Assembly (NCBI RefSeq): GCF_000429545.1 | Contig: NZ_AUCB01000022.1 | Span: 1-64,000, forward strand | Source of the DNA: Arenibacter certesii DSM 19833 | Lineage (GTDB): Bacteria > Bacteroidota > Bacteroidia > Flavobacteriales > Flavobacteriaceae | Direction: 5' to 3' | DNA: 64,000 nt | Shown here: piece by piece, positions 1 through 9,543 of the stretch | Position numbering within the stretch: position 1 is the stretch's first letter | Layout of the letters: each line of letters opens with the position of its first letter | Notes under the pieces: model-generated | The model's input: only the letters and a program-made list of their open reading frames with translations | Database searches by the model: none | What the model was told of the DNA's origin: nothing | Position numbers and translations under genes: made by a program

Positions 1-379
1 GGAGGATTTTGCCCAGAAATGGAACGACAAGTACTCCTATGCCATAAAGAGCTGGAGGGACAACTGGGAAGAGCTCACGGTATTCTTTGAGTTCCCCATA
101 GAGATCAGGAAAATAATCTATACTACGAACCTTATCGAGAACCTGAACGGGAAGATAAGAAAGTATACCAAGAACAAACTTTCCTTCCCTACGGACGATG
201 CGGTGATGAAATCCGTATATTTGGCAGTGAGGGAAGCGACCAAAAAATGGTCCATGCCAGTAAGGAACTGGGGAATCATCCTAAATCAGTTCCTGACGAT
301 ATATGAAAAAAGGGTCAGACTTTAGATAAAAGTCAAACCCCTGTTATTTTAAACTTACACAGTTTACGGGATAGTGTCT
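1..379 (+). mobile_element. IS256-family insertion sequence, 3' end only
   Basis: The window opens inside an insertion sequence. It contains the last 107 codons of a mutator-type transposase, a short tail, and an end sequence at about 351-378 (AAACTTACACAGTTTACGGG followed by ATAGTGTC). Read on the other strand, this end starts GACACTATCC, which is the usual terminal inverted repeat of Bacteroidota IS256 elements. The 5' part, the other inverted repeat and any target duplication lie outside the window. The exact right boundary, near 378-379, is inferred from the repeat. Confidence 0.75.
2..325 (+). CDS. IS256-family transposase, C-terminal fragment (cut by window edge)
   Basis: An open frame runs from base 2 to a TAG at 323-325 with no start in view. 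The product contains the hallmark mutator-transposase stretch [19 protein letters not shown], followed by KIRKYTKNK and the typical C-terminus with [17 protein letters not shown]. This is the end of the DDE domain, around the third catalytic residue and the conserved TTNxIE segment. Full-length members are about 400 residues, so roughly three quarters is missing to the left. The protein would cut and rejoin the ends of its own element. No frameshift is visible in the part seen, so the copy may be active. Confidence 0.85.
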   Translation, partial: EDFAQKWNDKYSYAIKSWRDNWEELTVFFEFPIEIRKIIYTTNLIENLNGKIRKYTKNKLSFPTDDAVMKSVYLAVREATKKWSMPVRNWGIILNQFLTIYEKRVRL

Positions 380-384
380 TGATT

Positions 385-410
385 AAGTCGCCTACTGGGC
401 GACTTTTTTT
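385..410 (+). terminator. Rho-independent terminator after the IS256 end
   Basis: AAGTCGCC (385-392) pairs with GGCGACTT (398-405) across a five-base loop and is followed by a run of T. It lies just outside the IS end, so it terminates plus-strand transcription leaving the element or a gene interrupted by the insertion. Confidence 0.7.
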
Positions 411-430
411 TGAGCAATAATTGCTCTTTA

Positions 431-1168
431 CTATTTTTTAATTTCTACGGTATTTATCACAATACCGGACTGCTGCAATTGGCTTTCCAACTCCTCGTCA
501 TTTTTAAACTTAAGTTGTTCCACGATCCGGGATTCATATTGTAGCTCAAAGTTTTTTACGGCAAAGGGCCAAGGAGTTACCCTCAATTTGTTTTCACCGG
601 TTTTCATTATAAAGTACTCCTTATTATCTATGGTTTTGTTGATTTCAATTTTTCTGCCGTTGCTAGGAATGAGTCCTTGACATATTATTAAGGAACACCT
701 ATCACAAAAACGCATAATGTCATAATATTTTTCCAACGATTCTGCATTCAGGTCATATAAATTTAATTGGGTTTTCCGCTCTGATCTAACATGTTCAAAG
801 AATTCTGAAAACTGTTTATGACCTTTTGTTTTATCCTTAAATAGAAATTCTAGGTGACGGCCAACCATCAAAGCAATGAACTGTGATTTTTGAATAGAAC
901 TATTATAAACCCTTGTCGCATGTAAATATGAATTTTCGAGATCCTTCTCTTGTAAGGTAAAATCCATTGGTGCCCCGGCCGTGGTAATATGATCTTCCTT
1001 ATTGAAATTGGGCAAGTTATCGTCATGTTCTATTATTGAGGTCAAAAGGTCTATCCAAATATTATCCTCTATCAAATTTTGAAAGGGAGCCGCGATCTTT
1101 CCCGCAAGAAGTCCGTGTGCATATTGAGAAATAATCTCCCACCCCTTGTTGTGTTGTCTCACAATCAT
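431..1168 (-). CDS. DUF3891 family protein
   Basis: This 245-residue protein begins MIVRQHNKGWEIISQYAHG and carries LLAGKIA shortly after, the pattern that opens the DUF3891 family (usually about 220-250 residues, so the length fits). The family is cytoplasmic, mostly helical and of unknown function. Histidines and acidic residues occur near the N-terminus (QYAHG, IEHDDN), resembling an HD-type metal site, but I would not claim catalysis. No signal peptide or membrane segment is seen. The gene stands alone, reads towards the IS256 element, and its start is the first ATG of the frame with a purine-poor leader. The family call is from memory of its N-terminal motif. Confidence 0.7.
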   Translation of the reverse strand: MIVRQHNKGWEIISQYAHGLLAGKIAAPFQNLIEDNIWIDLLTSIIEHDDNLPNFNKEDHITTAGAPMDFTLQEKDLENSYLHATRVYNSSIQKSQFIALMVGRHLEFLFKDKTKGHKQFSEFFEHVRSERKTQLNLYDLNAESLEKYYDIMRFCDRCSLIICQGLIPSNGRKIEINKTIDNKEYFIMKTGENKLRVTPWPFAVKNFELQYESRIVEQLKFKNDEELESQLQQSGIVINTVEIKK

Positions 1169-1794
1169 TTTATATCCTTTTTAAGATCAAAGCTGTTAAA
1201 ACAAAAAACCAGCAAACTTACCAATGGCCTAATTAAACTTAATTGAGTTATACTAGCCTGTACCTGAAAATTAATTTAATTTTTAAGAAAGCCATTCACA
1301 AAATACTGAGAAAACCAATGGTTCAGTAATTCATTCGCTAACATTATTGACTGTGTTTATTTTAACGTAATCCCTTTTCACCCTTCAAGTTTAATCTAGC
1401 AAGTTTGTGTTATCAATGTATTGTGAAAGCATACCTATTAGATCACTCTTGTACCAGATACAAAAGAAACTTAGAAACGCATAAACTACCTATTCCTTAC
1501 CTCAGATAATCTATTGGGATAAAACGAAACTCTTTACAGTCGTTTACCTAAATGAGTAATATGTAATTTTAAGTAACTGGAATGACCATATGGAATACTG
1601 AGCAATATGTCATAAATAAAGATAGTATGTACTAGTCTGATTTATATATGAGAATGAAATTATAAACGGGAAATAGTTGCAATAAGTAAAATTACATTGC
1701 AAAAAATAACAAGAAATAAAATTGCAAATCATAGAAAGTCTGTCAAATCTCCTCAAGGATGTATATGGAGACCAATACTTTAAAATATAGGTGT
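1169..1794. other. Gene-free stretch, 626 bases
   Basis: This AT-rich DNA separates the divergent DUF3891 and ku genes. The 64-codon minus-strand frame inside it (1610-1804) has no protein-like composition. I see no RNA gene or clear repeat. It must hold both promoters. Confidence 0.5.
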
Positions 1795-2568
1795 ATGAAA
1801 TCAATATGGAATGGCTCTATAAGCTTTGGACTAGTATCTATACCCATAAAACTATTCTCAGGTTCTGATGAAGGAACATTGGATTTAGATATGTTGGATA
1901 GTCATGATGGAGAACGAATTCGCTATAAACGGGTTAATGAAAAGACAGGAGAAGAAGTAGAATGGAAAGATATCGTAAAGGGATATAAAAAGGATGATAA
2001 ATATATTATTCTTGAAAAAGAGGATTTTGAGAATGCAAATATTAAAAAGAACAAAACTATAGATATTGAACAGTTTATTACTGATAGTGAAGTAGCCGAT
2101 GTGTTGTTTAAAAAACCGTATTTTATAAAACCTCAAAAAGGTGGAGAAAAATCGTATACACTTTTACGGGATGCACTAAAGAAAACAAAAAAACTAGGAG
2201 TGGCCACTTTTGTGATGCGCCAAAAGGAGAATTTATCCCTTATTGGGGTTTATAAAGAGGCATTGGTTCTGCATGTAATTCGTTTTGAAGACGAAATTAG
2301 AGACACATCAGAATTGGAACTTCCCAAATCAAAAGTAGCTAAAAAGGAATTAGATATGGCTATTTCTTTGATTGATCAGTATACGGAAAAGTTCGATTTT
2401 GCCAGGTTTAAAGATGTTTACAACCAACAATTGCTGAAGATTATAGAATCTAAGGCTTCTGGTAAAGTCACCAAAAAAGAAAAATTTGAATCCAAAGCAA
2501 CTCCTGCTAAGGATTTGATGGCTCAATTAAAAGCCAGCTTAGAAAAAAGAAACAAGAAGGCATCATAA
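1795..2568 (+). CDS. ku: Ku, bacterial non-homologous end-joining protein
   Basis: The ATG at 1795 is chosen because MKSIWNGSISFGLVSIPIKL is the family N-terminus; the longer frame from 1759 adds 12 residues with no family match. The product has 257 residues, typical for the bacterial Ku core. It forms a homodimeric ring that threads onto broken DNA ends and recruits ligase D. The RYKRVNEKTGEEVEW stretch and the later YTLLRDALKKTKK segment match the Ku beta-barrel and bridge. The lysine-rich tail from about residue 225 is usual. The ligD gene follows after only three bases, so the two form an operon for double-strand-break repair in the cytoplasm. Confidence 0.93.
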   Translation: MKSIWNGSISFGLVSIPIKLFSGSDEGTLDLDMLDSHDGERIRYKRVNEKTGEEVEWKDIVKGYKKDDKYIILEKEDFENANIKKNKTIDIEQFITDSEVADVLFKKPYFIKPQKGGEKSYTLLRDALKKTKKLGVATFVMRQKENLSLIGVYKEALVLHVIRFEDEIRDTSELELPKSKVAKKELDMAISLIDQYTEKFDFARFKDVYNQQLLKIIESKASGKVTKKEKFESKATPAKDLMAQLKASLEKRNKKAS

Positions 2569-2571
2569 AAA

Positions 2572-4992
2572 GTGGATTTAAGCGAATACAATAACAAGAG
2601 GAATTTTTCCAAAACACCAGAACCTAAGGGCAACGAAGGGGTAAAATCCAATGACCATCAATATGTGATTCAGCGGCACCAGGCACGTAAATTACATTAT
2701 GACCTTCGCTTGGAAATGAATGGTGTACTCAAAAGTTGGGCAGTCCCGAAGGGACCATCTATGAACCCCAGCGATAAAAGACTAGCCATACGAACCGAAG
2801 ATCATCCACTAGAATATCTCGATTTTACTGGAACCATACCAAAAGGCAACTATGGGGCCGGAGAAATGATGATATGGGATTCAGGTACGTATGAAATGGA
2901 CAGTAACGAGTCCGACCTGTCAGTGCACGCCCAATTAAAAGAAGGCAACCTAAAAATCATCTTATTTGGCAAAAAATTGAAAGGCCGGTTTGCGTTAGTT
3001 AGAACTGCGGGAAGAAATGATAAGGAGAGTTGGTTGTTAATTAAAAAGAAGGATTCATTTTCTGTAAATATACCTTACGATGCCGAGGCGTTGGTTCCAT
3101 TAGATTATCAGGCTAATCAAAAACTTAATAAAGAAATTCTTCCCGGAGAAATTATTCAACCTATGTTGGCCAATTCCATTAAAGAAGTTTTTAATGACCC
3201 AAATTGGATCTATGAACTGAAATGGGATGGATATCGTGTACTTGCCCACATTTCAAATAAAGGTGTCTTATTGCAATCCAGAAACGGTCTCAGTTTAAAC
3301 CTGAAATTCATGGAATTGGTTAAGGAACTACAACAAGTAGAAAATGAGGTAATACTAGATGGCGAAGTGGTAGTCCTTAATAAGGAGGGTATCTCTAATT
3401 TTGGTGAGCTTCAAAATTATCCCGATAGCAAAGGAGAATTAAGATTCTATGTTTTTGATATGCTATATTTAAACGGGCATAGTATGACCAGTCTCTCACT
3501 AATGGATCGCAAAAGTCTAATTCCTGAGGTGGTAGAGAGTTTACGACTAACTAAGTACTGCGACCATATTGAAGGAATGGGGGCTGCATTATATAATAAA
3601 GCAGTGCAATTAGGTATGGAAGGCGTAATGGCGAAGCATAAAAATTCCTATTACTCTCCAGGTGTACGCACCGAAAAATGGTTGAAAATTAAGGCCATAG
3701 ATGATATGGAAGCCTTGATTTGCGGCTATACGGATTCCGAAGGCGCGACTTTTGGATCATTAATTTTGGGGGAGGAAAAAAATGGGATTCTTATATATAT
3801 AGGTAATTGTGGTTCAGGATTTACTGAGACCTTACGTAAAGATCTTTTGGCGAAATTTTCAGCCTACAAAACGGATCAAAGTCCATTTAAAACAAAGCCT
3901 ACGTTAACGGGAAGAACTCCAAACTGGCTGGTACCCACTCTTAGCTGTGAAGTTACCTATACCGAAAAAACTAAAAATGGTTTGCTCCGTCATCCAATTT
4001 TTAAATCTTTAAAACCAGAATTAAAACCTGCTAATGCTCCTATAAATGAAAGTATTGAAAAGCAAAAGGTTTCCTCCTCACAATACTCTGGCGAGGATCT
4101 TCATATAGATGGTCATTCCGTATCCATTACTAATTTAGATAAAATTTACTGGCCAGAATCAGGCATTACTAAATATGATCTTATTGATTATTATCTATCC
4201 GTTTCCGACATTATTATACCCCATCTAAAAGACCGCCCTCAAAGTCTACACCGCCATCCCAACGGAATAGACGGTGACGATTTCTATCAAAAGGATAATG
4301 AATATGCTCCCGAATGGGTAGAAACAATACGTTTGTTTTCGAAATCTTCTAAGCGGGACATTGATTATTTATTATGTCAGAACACAGCATCCTTAATTTA
4401 TATGGCAAATTTGGGATGTATAGAAATTAATCCATGGAATTCTAAGGTGGGGAAGTTGGATTATCCAGACTACGGTGTTATAGATTTGGACCCTCCAGAA
4501 GGAATACCCTTTTCCCTAGTAATAAAAGTGGCCTTAGAGTTTAAAAAAATTCTGGATGCAGCTGATATTACCGGATACTGCAAAACTTCTGGTTCTAAGG
4601 GGCTACATATCTTCCTTCCTATGGGTGCTAAGTACCTATACGAAGAGGTCCGTAATTTTATTAAATTACTATGTTATTTAGTTCAAATGAATATACCGGA
4701 GATTGCCACTATGGAAAGGTTGATAAAAAATAGAGATGGGAAGATATATCTTGATTATTTGCAAAATAGAAGAGGTCAGACAATCGCCTCTGTATATTCT
4801 GTGCGACCTGTAAAGAGCGCACAAGTTTCAGCCCCTTTAGACTGGGAAGAATTATCTGATAACATCAATCCAGCTAATTTCACCCTTAAGAATATACCGG
4901 CACGAATCCAAAAAGTTGGCGATTTTTTTGAGCCATTGTTATCCACCTCTATTAATATGGAGCATGCGATTTTAAAACTGGAAAGTATTTAA
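2572..4992 (+). CDS. ligD: ATP-dependent DNA ligase D (phosphoesterase-ligase-polymerase)
   Basis: An 806-residue three-domain end-joining enzyme starting at GTG 2572, where the product opens DLSEYNNKRNFSKTPEPKG as in other Bacteroidota LigD proteins. Residues about 28-165 are the 3'-phosphoesterase domain (HQARKLHYDLRLE, 36-48). Residues about 195-480 are the ATP-dependent ligase with the nucleotidyl lysine K217 in ELKWDGYR and motif DGEVV (263-267). Residues about 510-800 are the primase-like polymerase with the metal-binding DLDPPEG (638-644) and the nucleotide-binding KTSGSKGLHIFLP (671-683). The order PE-Lig-Pol is the usual fused form in this phylum. All key residues are present, so the enzyme should trim, fill and seal breaks held by the Ku protein encoded three bases upstream. 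Confidence 0.95.
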   Translation: MDLSEYNNKRNFSKTPEPKGNEGVKSNDHQYVIQRHQARKLHYDLRLEMNGVLKSWAVPKGPSMNPSDKRLAIRTEDHPLEYLDFTGTIPKGNYGAGEMMIWDSGTYEMDSNESDLSVHAQLKEGNLKIILFGKKLKGRFALVRTAGRNDKESWLLIKKKDSFSVNIPYDAEALVPLDYQANQKLNKEILPGEIIQPMLANSIKEVFNDPNWIYELKWDGYRVLAHISNKGVLLQSRNGLSLNLKFMELVKELQQVENEVILDGEVVVLNKEGISNFGELQNYPDSKGELRFYVFDMLYLNGHSMTSLSLMDRKSLIPEVVESLRLTKYCDHIEGMGAALYNKAVQLGMEGVMAKHKNSYYSPGVRTEKWLKIKAIDDMEALICGYTDSEGATFGSLILGEEKNGILIYIGNCGSGFTETLRKDLLAKFSAYKTDQSPFKTKPTLTGRTPNWLVPTLSCEVTYTEKTKNGLLRHPIFKSLKPELKPANAPINESIEKQKVSSSQYSGEDLHIDGHSVSITNLDKIYWPESGITKYDLIDYYLSVSDIIIPHLKDRPQSLHRHPNGIDGDDFYQKDNEYAPEWVETIRLFSKSSKRDIDYLLCQNTASLIYMANLGCIEINPWNSKVGKLDYPDYGVIDLDPPEGIPFSLVIKVALEFKKILDAADITGYCKTSGSKGLHIFLPMGAKYLYEEVRNFIKLLCYLVQMNIPEIATMERLIKNRDGKIYLDYLQNRRGQTIASVYSVRPVKSAQVSAPLDWEELSDNINPANFTLKNIPARIQKVGDFFEPLLSTSINMEHAILKLESI

Positions 4993-5001
4993 CAATAGTG
5001 G

Positions 5002-5475
5002 TTATTCTGAATAATTAAAAACGGTATGACCTCCTGATGGATTATTTTTTAGTGATGCTATAACACGACTTAACACTTTTTTTAAGCCTGAATAAGTAGA
5101 CGGTTTTTTCAAGAATCTATTAGCACCTTTTTGAAATAACTGTGCTGTTTTTTCCATATCTACATAATTGGAGTATATGGTTATGCAAATATCATCATTA
5201 GATGGATTTCCCCGAAGAATAGACAAACATGCTTCTCCATCAATTTTAGGCATATATAAATCCAAAAAAATGGCATTTGGAAGGGGTTTACCCGAACTTA
5301 AATATTCCAAGAGCTCCTCCGAACTTGAAAATAGAGTCAATTGAACATCATGCTCAATTTCATTCATTGCCATAGAAAAAAAATCACGATCCTCAACATC
5401 ATCATCTACTAAAAACAATAAGTACTGCTGTTTGTCCACATTATAATCATCCATCAATTTTCCCTTATTAGCCAT
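5002..5475 (-). CDS. Single-domain response regulator (CheY-like)
   Basis: A 157-residue receiver domain with no output domain. The acidic pocket is LFLVDDD (20-26), the phospho-acceptor is D72 in FLDLYMPKIDG, S102 follows beta 4, and the signalling lysine is in FLKKPS (about 124). A short unrelated tail extends past residue 145. The product probably relays phosphate or alters a partner by protein contact. It lies 24 bases downstream of the GH13-like gene on the same strand, so the two are probably co-transcribed. No kinase gene is adjacent. It ends 9 bases from the convergent ligD stop with no terminator between them. Confidence 0.88.
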   Translation of the reverse strand: MANKGKLMDDYNVDKQQYLLFLVDDDVEDRDFFSMAMNEIEHDVQLTLFSSSEELLEYLSSGKPLPNAIFLDLYMPKIDGEACLSILRGNPSNDDICITIYSNYVDMEKTAQLFQKGANRFLKKPSTYSGLKKVLSRVIASLKNNPSGGHTVFNYSE

Positions 5476-5499
5476 CTGATTTTATTTAATTCAACTGTA

Positions 5500-7299
5500 T
5501 TATTCCCTATTTATATATATGAGACCAACATAAGCGGGCAAGCAAAACGTCCCTTCGTATTCCCCTTCACCCACGGCCTTTTCTGCATTAAAATTACTTA
5601 CCGGTAAGTTATCATACATATCATCATATGAGTTAGAACCGCTATTGAATATTAATTTCCAAAGCCCCTTGGCTGGCAGTTTTAGCTTGAAATTTTCATA
5701 GTGTCTTTTTGAGAAATTGATAATTACACACAACTTATTCTTCGGATGCTTGGAGTGTGCACGTTGATATGCTATAACTTTTTCAGTTTCACTGAGATAT
5801 ATGAAATCTATAAGGCTACCCTGTAGACCAATAAAATCTAAATAACCCGATTTTCTGAATTTGATCAAATCTGAAAATAGCTTTATAATACCCTGACATT
5901 GGGTTAAATTGTTCCAGTTTAATTGTTCCCGAATAAAATAATGTTTGGCCAAGTTTTCCTGTCCTTGAAATAACATTGGTATTCCAGGTGCAGTTAGCGT
6001 TAATAATCCCGCTAATGTAATTCGCTTCTTCAATAGATTATTTTCTACTTGATTAGACGTAATTATGTCTGCTAATCGTCTCCCGTGTTCAGAAATAGAG
6101 CGTTGTGATACAGTGTGAAAAATTCGGGTGGTTGTACGACCACCTTCCTGTAATTTCATAGCATCCATTAAGGAGCCCATTTGTCGATCATCATCCTTAT
6201 TAGCTGTTAACACTTGACTGATAGAATTCACTGACTCGGAATTTCGCTGAATATCAAAACCAAATCCGCCTTCAGTAAGAGGGGTAGTTAAAAGTGGGTC
6301 ATATCGCTTTTCTTCAGCTATAAGTATTTTAGAGGGATATTTAGTTTTAATTTCTCCCACTATACTATTTAACAAAAGCTTTCCATCCTCTAAAAACGCT
6401 CCCGAATTAGAAATACCATTAGTATGACGCACATAGTCCGTATTTACAAAACATATTCCATCGCAATGATAAGTTTCTATCCAAAGAAGAGCCGTGTCCT
6501 GCAAGTATTTTCTAACCTCATTACAACTATAATTTGGCCGCCTAGGTCCCCAGGGAGAATTGGATCGATAGTCTCCATAAAAGTAAATCCCCCCCTCATT
6601 CTCTTCGTCTTCAGCATCAAAATGCCATAAAAGAGAAGTAGAATCAAAATGACTGATGTCTAGGGACATGATCACCGCAATACCCTGCCGGTGAGCTAAA
6701 TTTACTAGGTTGGCAAAGGCCTTATAACCACCCATCTCTTTAGATAATGACATTGGTCGTGATGGGTGATAACTCCATTTCTTAGGATTTACTAATGGTG
6801 GGGGCAAGGCTATTTCAATGGTGTTAATTCCTAAGGCATTGAGGTAACTTATTGGCTCCAATATATGTTGAGGTTCTGCTTTATTATAGTTCAACTCGGA
6901 AAAAAAATACCCAACATCCAATTGGTAAATAACCATTTTTTTTCTCTCTACAATTTTAAAGTCATAATCGGTCCAATCAAAATCGGTTGTAGTGATAACG
7001 GAAGTCTCGTTTTGTTCGTTAAATTCAATGGCATATGGATCTTCCCTATATAGCTTACTAGTATCACTCTGAATAACAAATTTATAGTGATCCCCTTGCT
7101 TAGCATGATTTAGCGTTAAGGACCAATGGCCATTATTTTCTGACTTCATAAAATCTAAATCCTCCTCCCAATTATTGAAATCCCCAATAATGGATACACT
7201 ATCAGCATGGGGAGCCCATAGACGGAAGGTATAGTCATTAGGTTTATAGTATGAACCTTTAGCGTTTGAAGCTATTGTATTACTACCTATATCATCCAT
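5500..7299 (-). CDS. GH13 branching-enzyme-like protein with CBM48, catalytic residues apparently lost
   Basis: This 599-residue protein has a CBM48/isoamylase-N domain (about 20-105, with FRLWAPHADSVSIIGDFNNW) and a GH13 alpha-amylase barrel resembling glycogen branching enzymes. Each conserved region can be found, but key residues are replaced. Region I reads VIMSLDISHF (209-218) where VILDWVPxHF is expected. Region II reads DGICFVN (280-286), putting Val285 at the nucleophile Asp and Cys283 at the invariant Arg. Region III keeps E329 (LIAEE). Region IV has VSQ (397-399) in place of the His-Asp pair. I infer a non-catalytic glucan-binding or regulatory protein, possibly partnered with the downstream response regulator. 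No signal peptide is seen, so it is probably cytoplasmic. Other possibility: a divergent enzyme using shifted residues. Confidence 0.82.
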   Translation of the reverse strand: MDDIGSNTIASNAKGSYYKPNDYTFRLWAPHADSVSIIGDFNNWEEDLDFMKSENNGHWSLTLNHAKQGDHYKFVIQSDTSKLYREDPYAIEFNEQNETSVITTTDFDWTDYDFKIVERKKMVIYQLDVGYFFSELNYNKAEPQHILEPISYLNALGINTIEIALPPPLVNPKKWSYHPSRPMSLSKEMGGYKAFANLVNLAHRQGIAVIMSLDISHFDSTSLLWHFDAEDEENEGGIYFYGDYRSNSPWGPRRPNYSCNEVRKYLQDTALLWIETYHCDGICFVNTDYVRHTNGISNSGAFLEDGKLLLNSIVGEIKTKYPSKILIAEEKRYDPLLTTPLTEGGFGFDIQRNSESVNSISQVLTANKDDDRQMGSLMDAMKLQEGGRTTTRIFHTVSQRSISEHGRRLADIITSNQVENNLLKKRITLAGLLTLTAPGIPMLFQGQENLAKHYFIREQLNWNNLTQCQGIIKLFSDLIKFRKSGYLDFIGLQGSLIDFIYLSETEKVIAYQRAHSKHPKNKLCVIINFSKRHYENFKLKLPAKGLWKLIFNSGSNSYDDMYDNLPVSNFNAEKAVGEGEYEGTFCLPAYVGLIYINRE

Positions 7300-8269
7300 A
7301 CCTGTAATTTTATATGAAATTACTAGATAATTGATAAATTGATTAATGGTAAAAAAATGATTTATAACTGGAATGATAATTTAATTGTTTTCAGTTAAAT
7401 AGGAGAATGGATCCTGATTAGAGATATGTAATTGGAGCTCTATTAGGATTGCCGTGAAGACCAATAATTATAATTTAATGTTTCTTCCGATCAGGGTATC
7501 CCACTATATTATTTGAATGACTCCCTATAATCCTTAAAAGATAACTTACACTAAAATTCAATGGCTCAAAAACAGATTTACAAGGACCACTACCCCTGTG
7601 AATAATAAAAAATCTGTAATTATAACCAAAGCGCACAAACATCCAGCGAATGCACTACCCACACGGTAGCACCTGTAGTAAGGTCCTGTACGGTATCTCC
7701 TTTTTAAAAATCACTCTAGCAACTAAAAACCAATTCCAGTGACAACCTGACTCAGAACTCCAGGAAGGTCTATAAATTCCCCTCCTTAATACGGTAGGGC
7801 AAAATTACAAAAGCACACTCTCCATAAGAAATTAACATATTGGTCTTAATCCCAGCATCTTTCCTTTATAATTCACATTCTATACCAATTAATAGTCCAG
7901 TGACAATTGCCCGATATATCTTAAATGAAAGGTTTGGAGTAAATTCTTATTATGGAAACCATCTTATACCGGTTACTATTGTTTCCCTCAAGGGGGCAGG
8001 ATAAAACGGTAGCGTTCATAACTTAATAAAGCAGTTTAAATGAATTAAATAGGAGTCCTCTTTCGTACAGCAGTCAAACATGCCTTATTGCTGAGTATTC
8101 AATAATTGTCAGAATATAAAAATATTAGCTAAATTATTTCATATTCCTAAATGAGAAGAAGTTTTGACATCAATTTTTAAATTGATAAGGATAATTTATG
8201 CACTTTCCTTAATGTAATTTCACATTTAAATTCCAGTTAAATATTAATTAGTATTAAAAAATAGAAATT
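7300..8269. other. Gene-free stretch, 970 bases
   Basis: No intact gene is seen between two divergent transcription units. On the minus strand near 7615-7710, a short frame reads KKGDTVQDLTTGATVWVVHS, faintly like a DUF2158/YodC-type small protein. It lacks most of the domain and may be debris or chance. The last 200 bases are very AT-rich and probably contain the promoter of the following lipoprotein gene. Confidence 0.4.
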
Positions 8270-8722
8270 ATGAATAAGTATAGCATTTTTATGATGTGTA
8301 TTCTTCTATTAGGCCTGTTAGCTTGTAATGAGGAGAATAAAAAGTCTACAAACAATTCACGAACAGATTCAGATTCGGAGTCACGAATAGAGGCTCGTAA
8401 TGCTGCGCACGAGAAAACGATGAGGAACAATCCTGAACTAGTACCATCTTCAACGGAAGATAATTGGGGACAAGATTACAACCGCAATATGGATATTTCC
8501 AAAATGTATGGGGATTTAGATATGACGGAAAAGCAAATAAGTGACTATGAGGCGTACTCAAAGGCATACCGTGAAAAATTATCCGCACATAAAAACAATG
8601 GTTCTGCAGATAATCAGGCTATTCTAGTCAATAAGGACAGTAGTTTAAAATCTGTCCTTACGCCAGAACAATATAAAAAATATAAAACTATGCTAGAGAA
8701 GCGTAAAAATGATAACGACTAA
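8270..8722 (+). CDS. Small lipoprotein of unknown function
   Basis: A 150-residue protein with a lipoprotein signal: a basic start (MNKYS), a hydrophobic stretch, and the lipobox LLAC with Cys19, followed by the acidic NEENKKS linker typical of surface or periplasmic Bacteroidota lipoproteins. The mature part is hydrophilic and charged. Residues 80-150 (MDISKMYGDLDMTEKQISDY, then LTPEQYKKYKTML) look helical and resemble LTxEQ segments of Spy/CpxP-like periplasmic proteins. I do not recognise a named family. It precedes the glycine-zipper protein by 78 bases and may share its transcript; the setting suggests envelope stress, which is inference. Confidence 0.7.
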   Translation: MNKYSIFMMCILLLGLLACNEENKKSTNNSRTDSDSESRIEARNAAHEKTMRNNPELVPSSTEDNWGQDYNRNMDISKMYGDLDMTEKQISDYEAYSKAYREKLSAHKNNGSADNQAILVNKDSSLKSVLTPEQYKKYKTMLEKRKNDND

Positions 8723-8800
8723 TTCTCAACCATAAACAAAGTTGTCTTTATCCTAATGATTGGACAATATTAATTTTATTAACCTTTAAATAATACAGAA

Positions 8801-9328
8801 ATGAATACAAATGAATCTAGATTTACGGACACAAGAATAGATAGGGTTTTTCATAGTACGGATGCAGCCCATTCCTATTACGACCATCTAATTGAACGAG
8901 GTTATGAAAAGGAAGACATTACTATACTAATGTCCAAAGAAACCAAAGAAGAATACTACGATTCTCAAAAAGAAGACACGGGAAGTGAAGCACTGAAAGG
9001 TGCTGGTGCTGGTAGTGCCATTGGGGGGGTAGCAGGTGCCGTGGTAGGTGCAATAGCCGCCATTGGGACCAGTTTAGTTCTTCCAGGTATTGGGCTCGTA
9101 GTAGCAGGTCCACTCGCCGCTGCCTTTGCTGGAGCTGGAATTGGCGGTGCTGGGGGAGCCCTTGTTGGGGCGCTTACCAAGGCTGGACTTTCAGATTCAA
9201 AATCTGCGGAATATGTAGAATATCTTAAAAAAGGAGATATAATTATTTCTGTGGACCCCAAAAATCCAGAAGACCGCACGTATTTTAGTGGACAAGAAGG
9301 CGTTATATATAATCGCGATGTTGTATAA
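8801..9328 (+). CDS. Glycine-zipper membrane protein, general-stress-like
   Basis: A 175-residue protein in three parts. Residues 1-60 form a soluble segment (VFHSTDAAHSYYDHLIERGY) like the N-terminus of YflT/general stress protein 17M-type proteins. Residues about 63-130 are Gly/Ala-rich with repeated GxxxG spacing and two hydrophobic hairpins. The C-terminal stretch contains GALTKAGLSDSKSAEYVEYL. It is probably an inner-membrane or membrane-associated stress protein. No enzyme motif is seen. A strong terminator follows. A decayed copy of its C-terminal half lies at 23321-23565 on the other strand, which shows that the family has been duplicated in this genome. Confidence 0.72.
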   Translation: MNTNESRFTDTRIDRVFHSTDAAHSYYDHLIERGYEKEDITILMSKETKEEYYDSQKEDTGSEALKGAGAGSAIGGVAGAVVGAIAAIGTSLVLPGIGLVVAGPLAAAFAGAGIGGAGGALVGALTKAGLSDSKSAEYVEYLKKGDIIISVDPKNPEDRTYFSGQEGVIYNRDVV

Positions 9329-9356
9329 TAGTATTAAGTACCCTTTATAATAAATT

Positions 9357-9391
9357 AACGCCATAAACAATAATAGTCTATGGCGTTTTTC
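9357..9391 (+). terminator. Rho-independent terminator after the glycine-zipper gene
   Basis: AACGCCATA (9357-9365) pairs perfectly with TATGGCGTT (9379-9387), and TTTCTTT follows. It closes the 8270-9328 unit. Confidence 0.75.
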
Positions 9392-9543
9392 TTTATAGTG
9401 CTCGCTAAAACATTTTACAACTATGTCTAGGTTTAAAAATTGACTGTTTGGTATTAATATTTTTTTTTGGACTAAAAATTATCATTATTGAATTAATATA
9501 AATCTTAATTATCCACGACCTTAATGTTATAAATAGTACAGCT

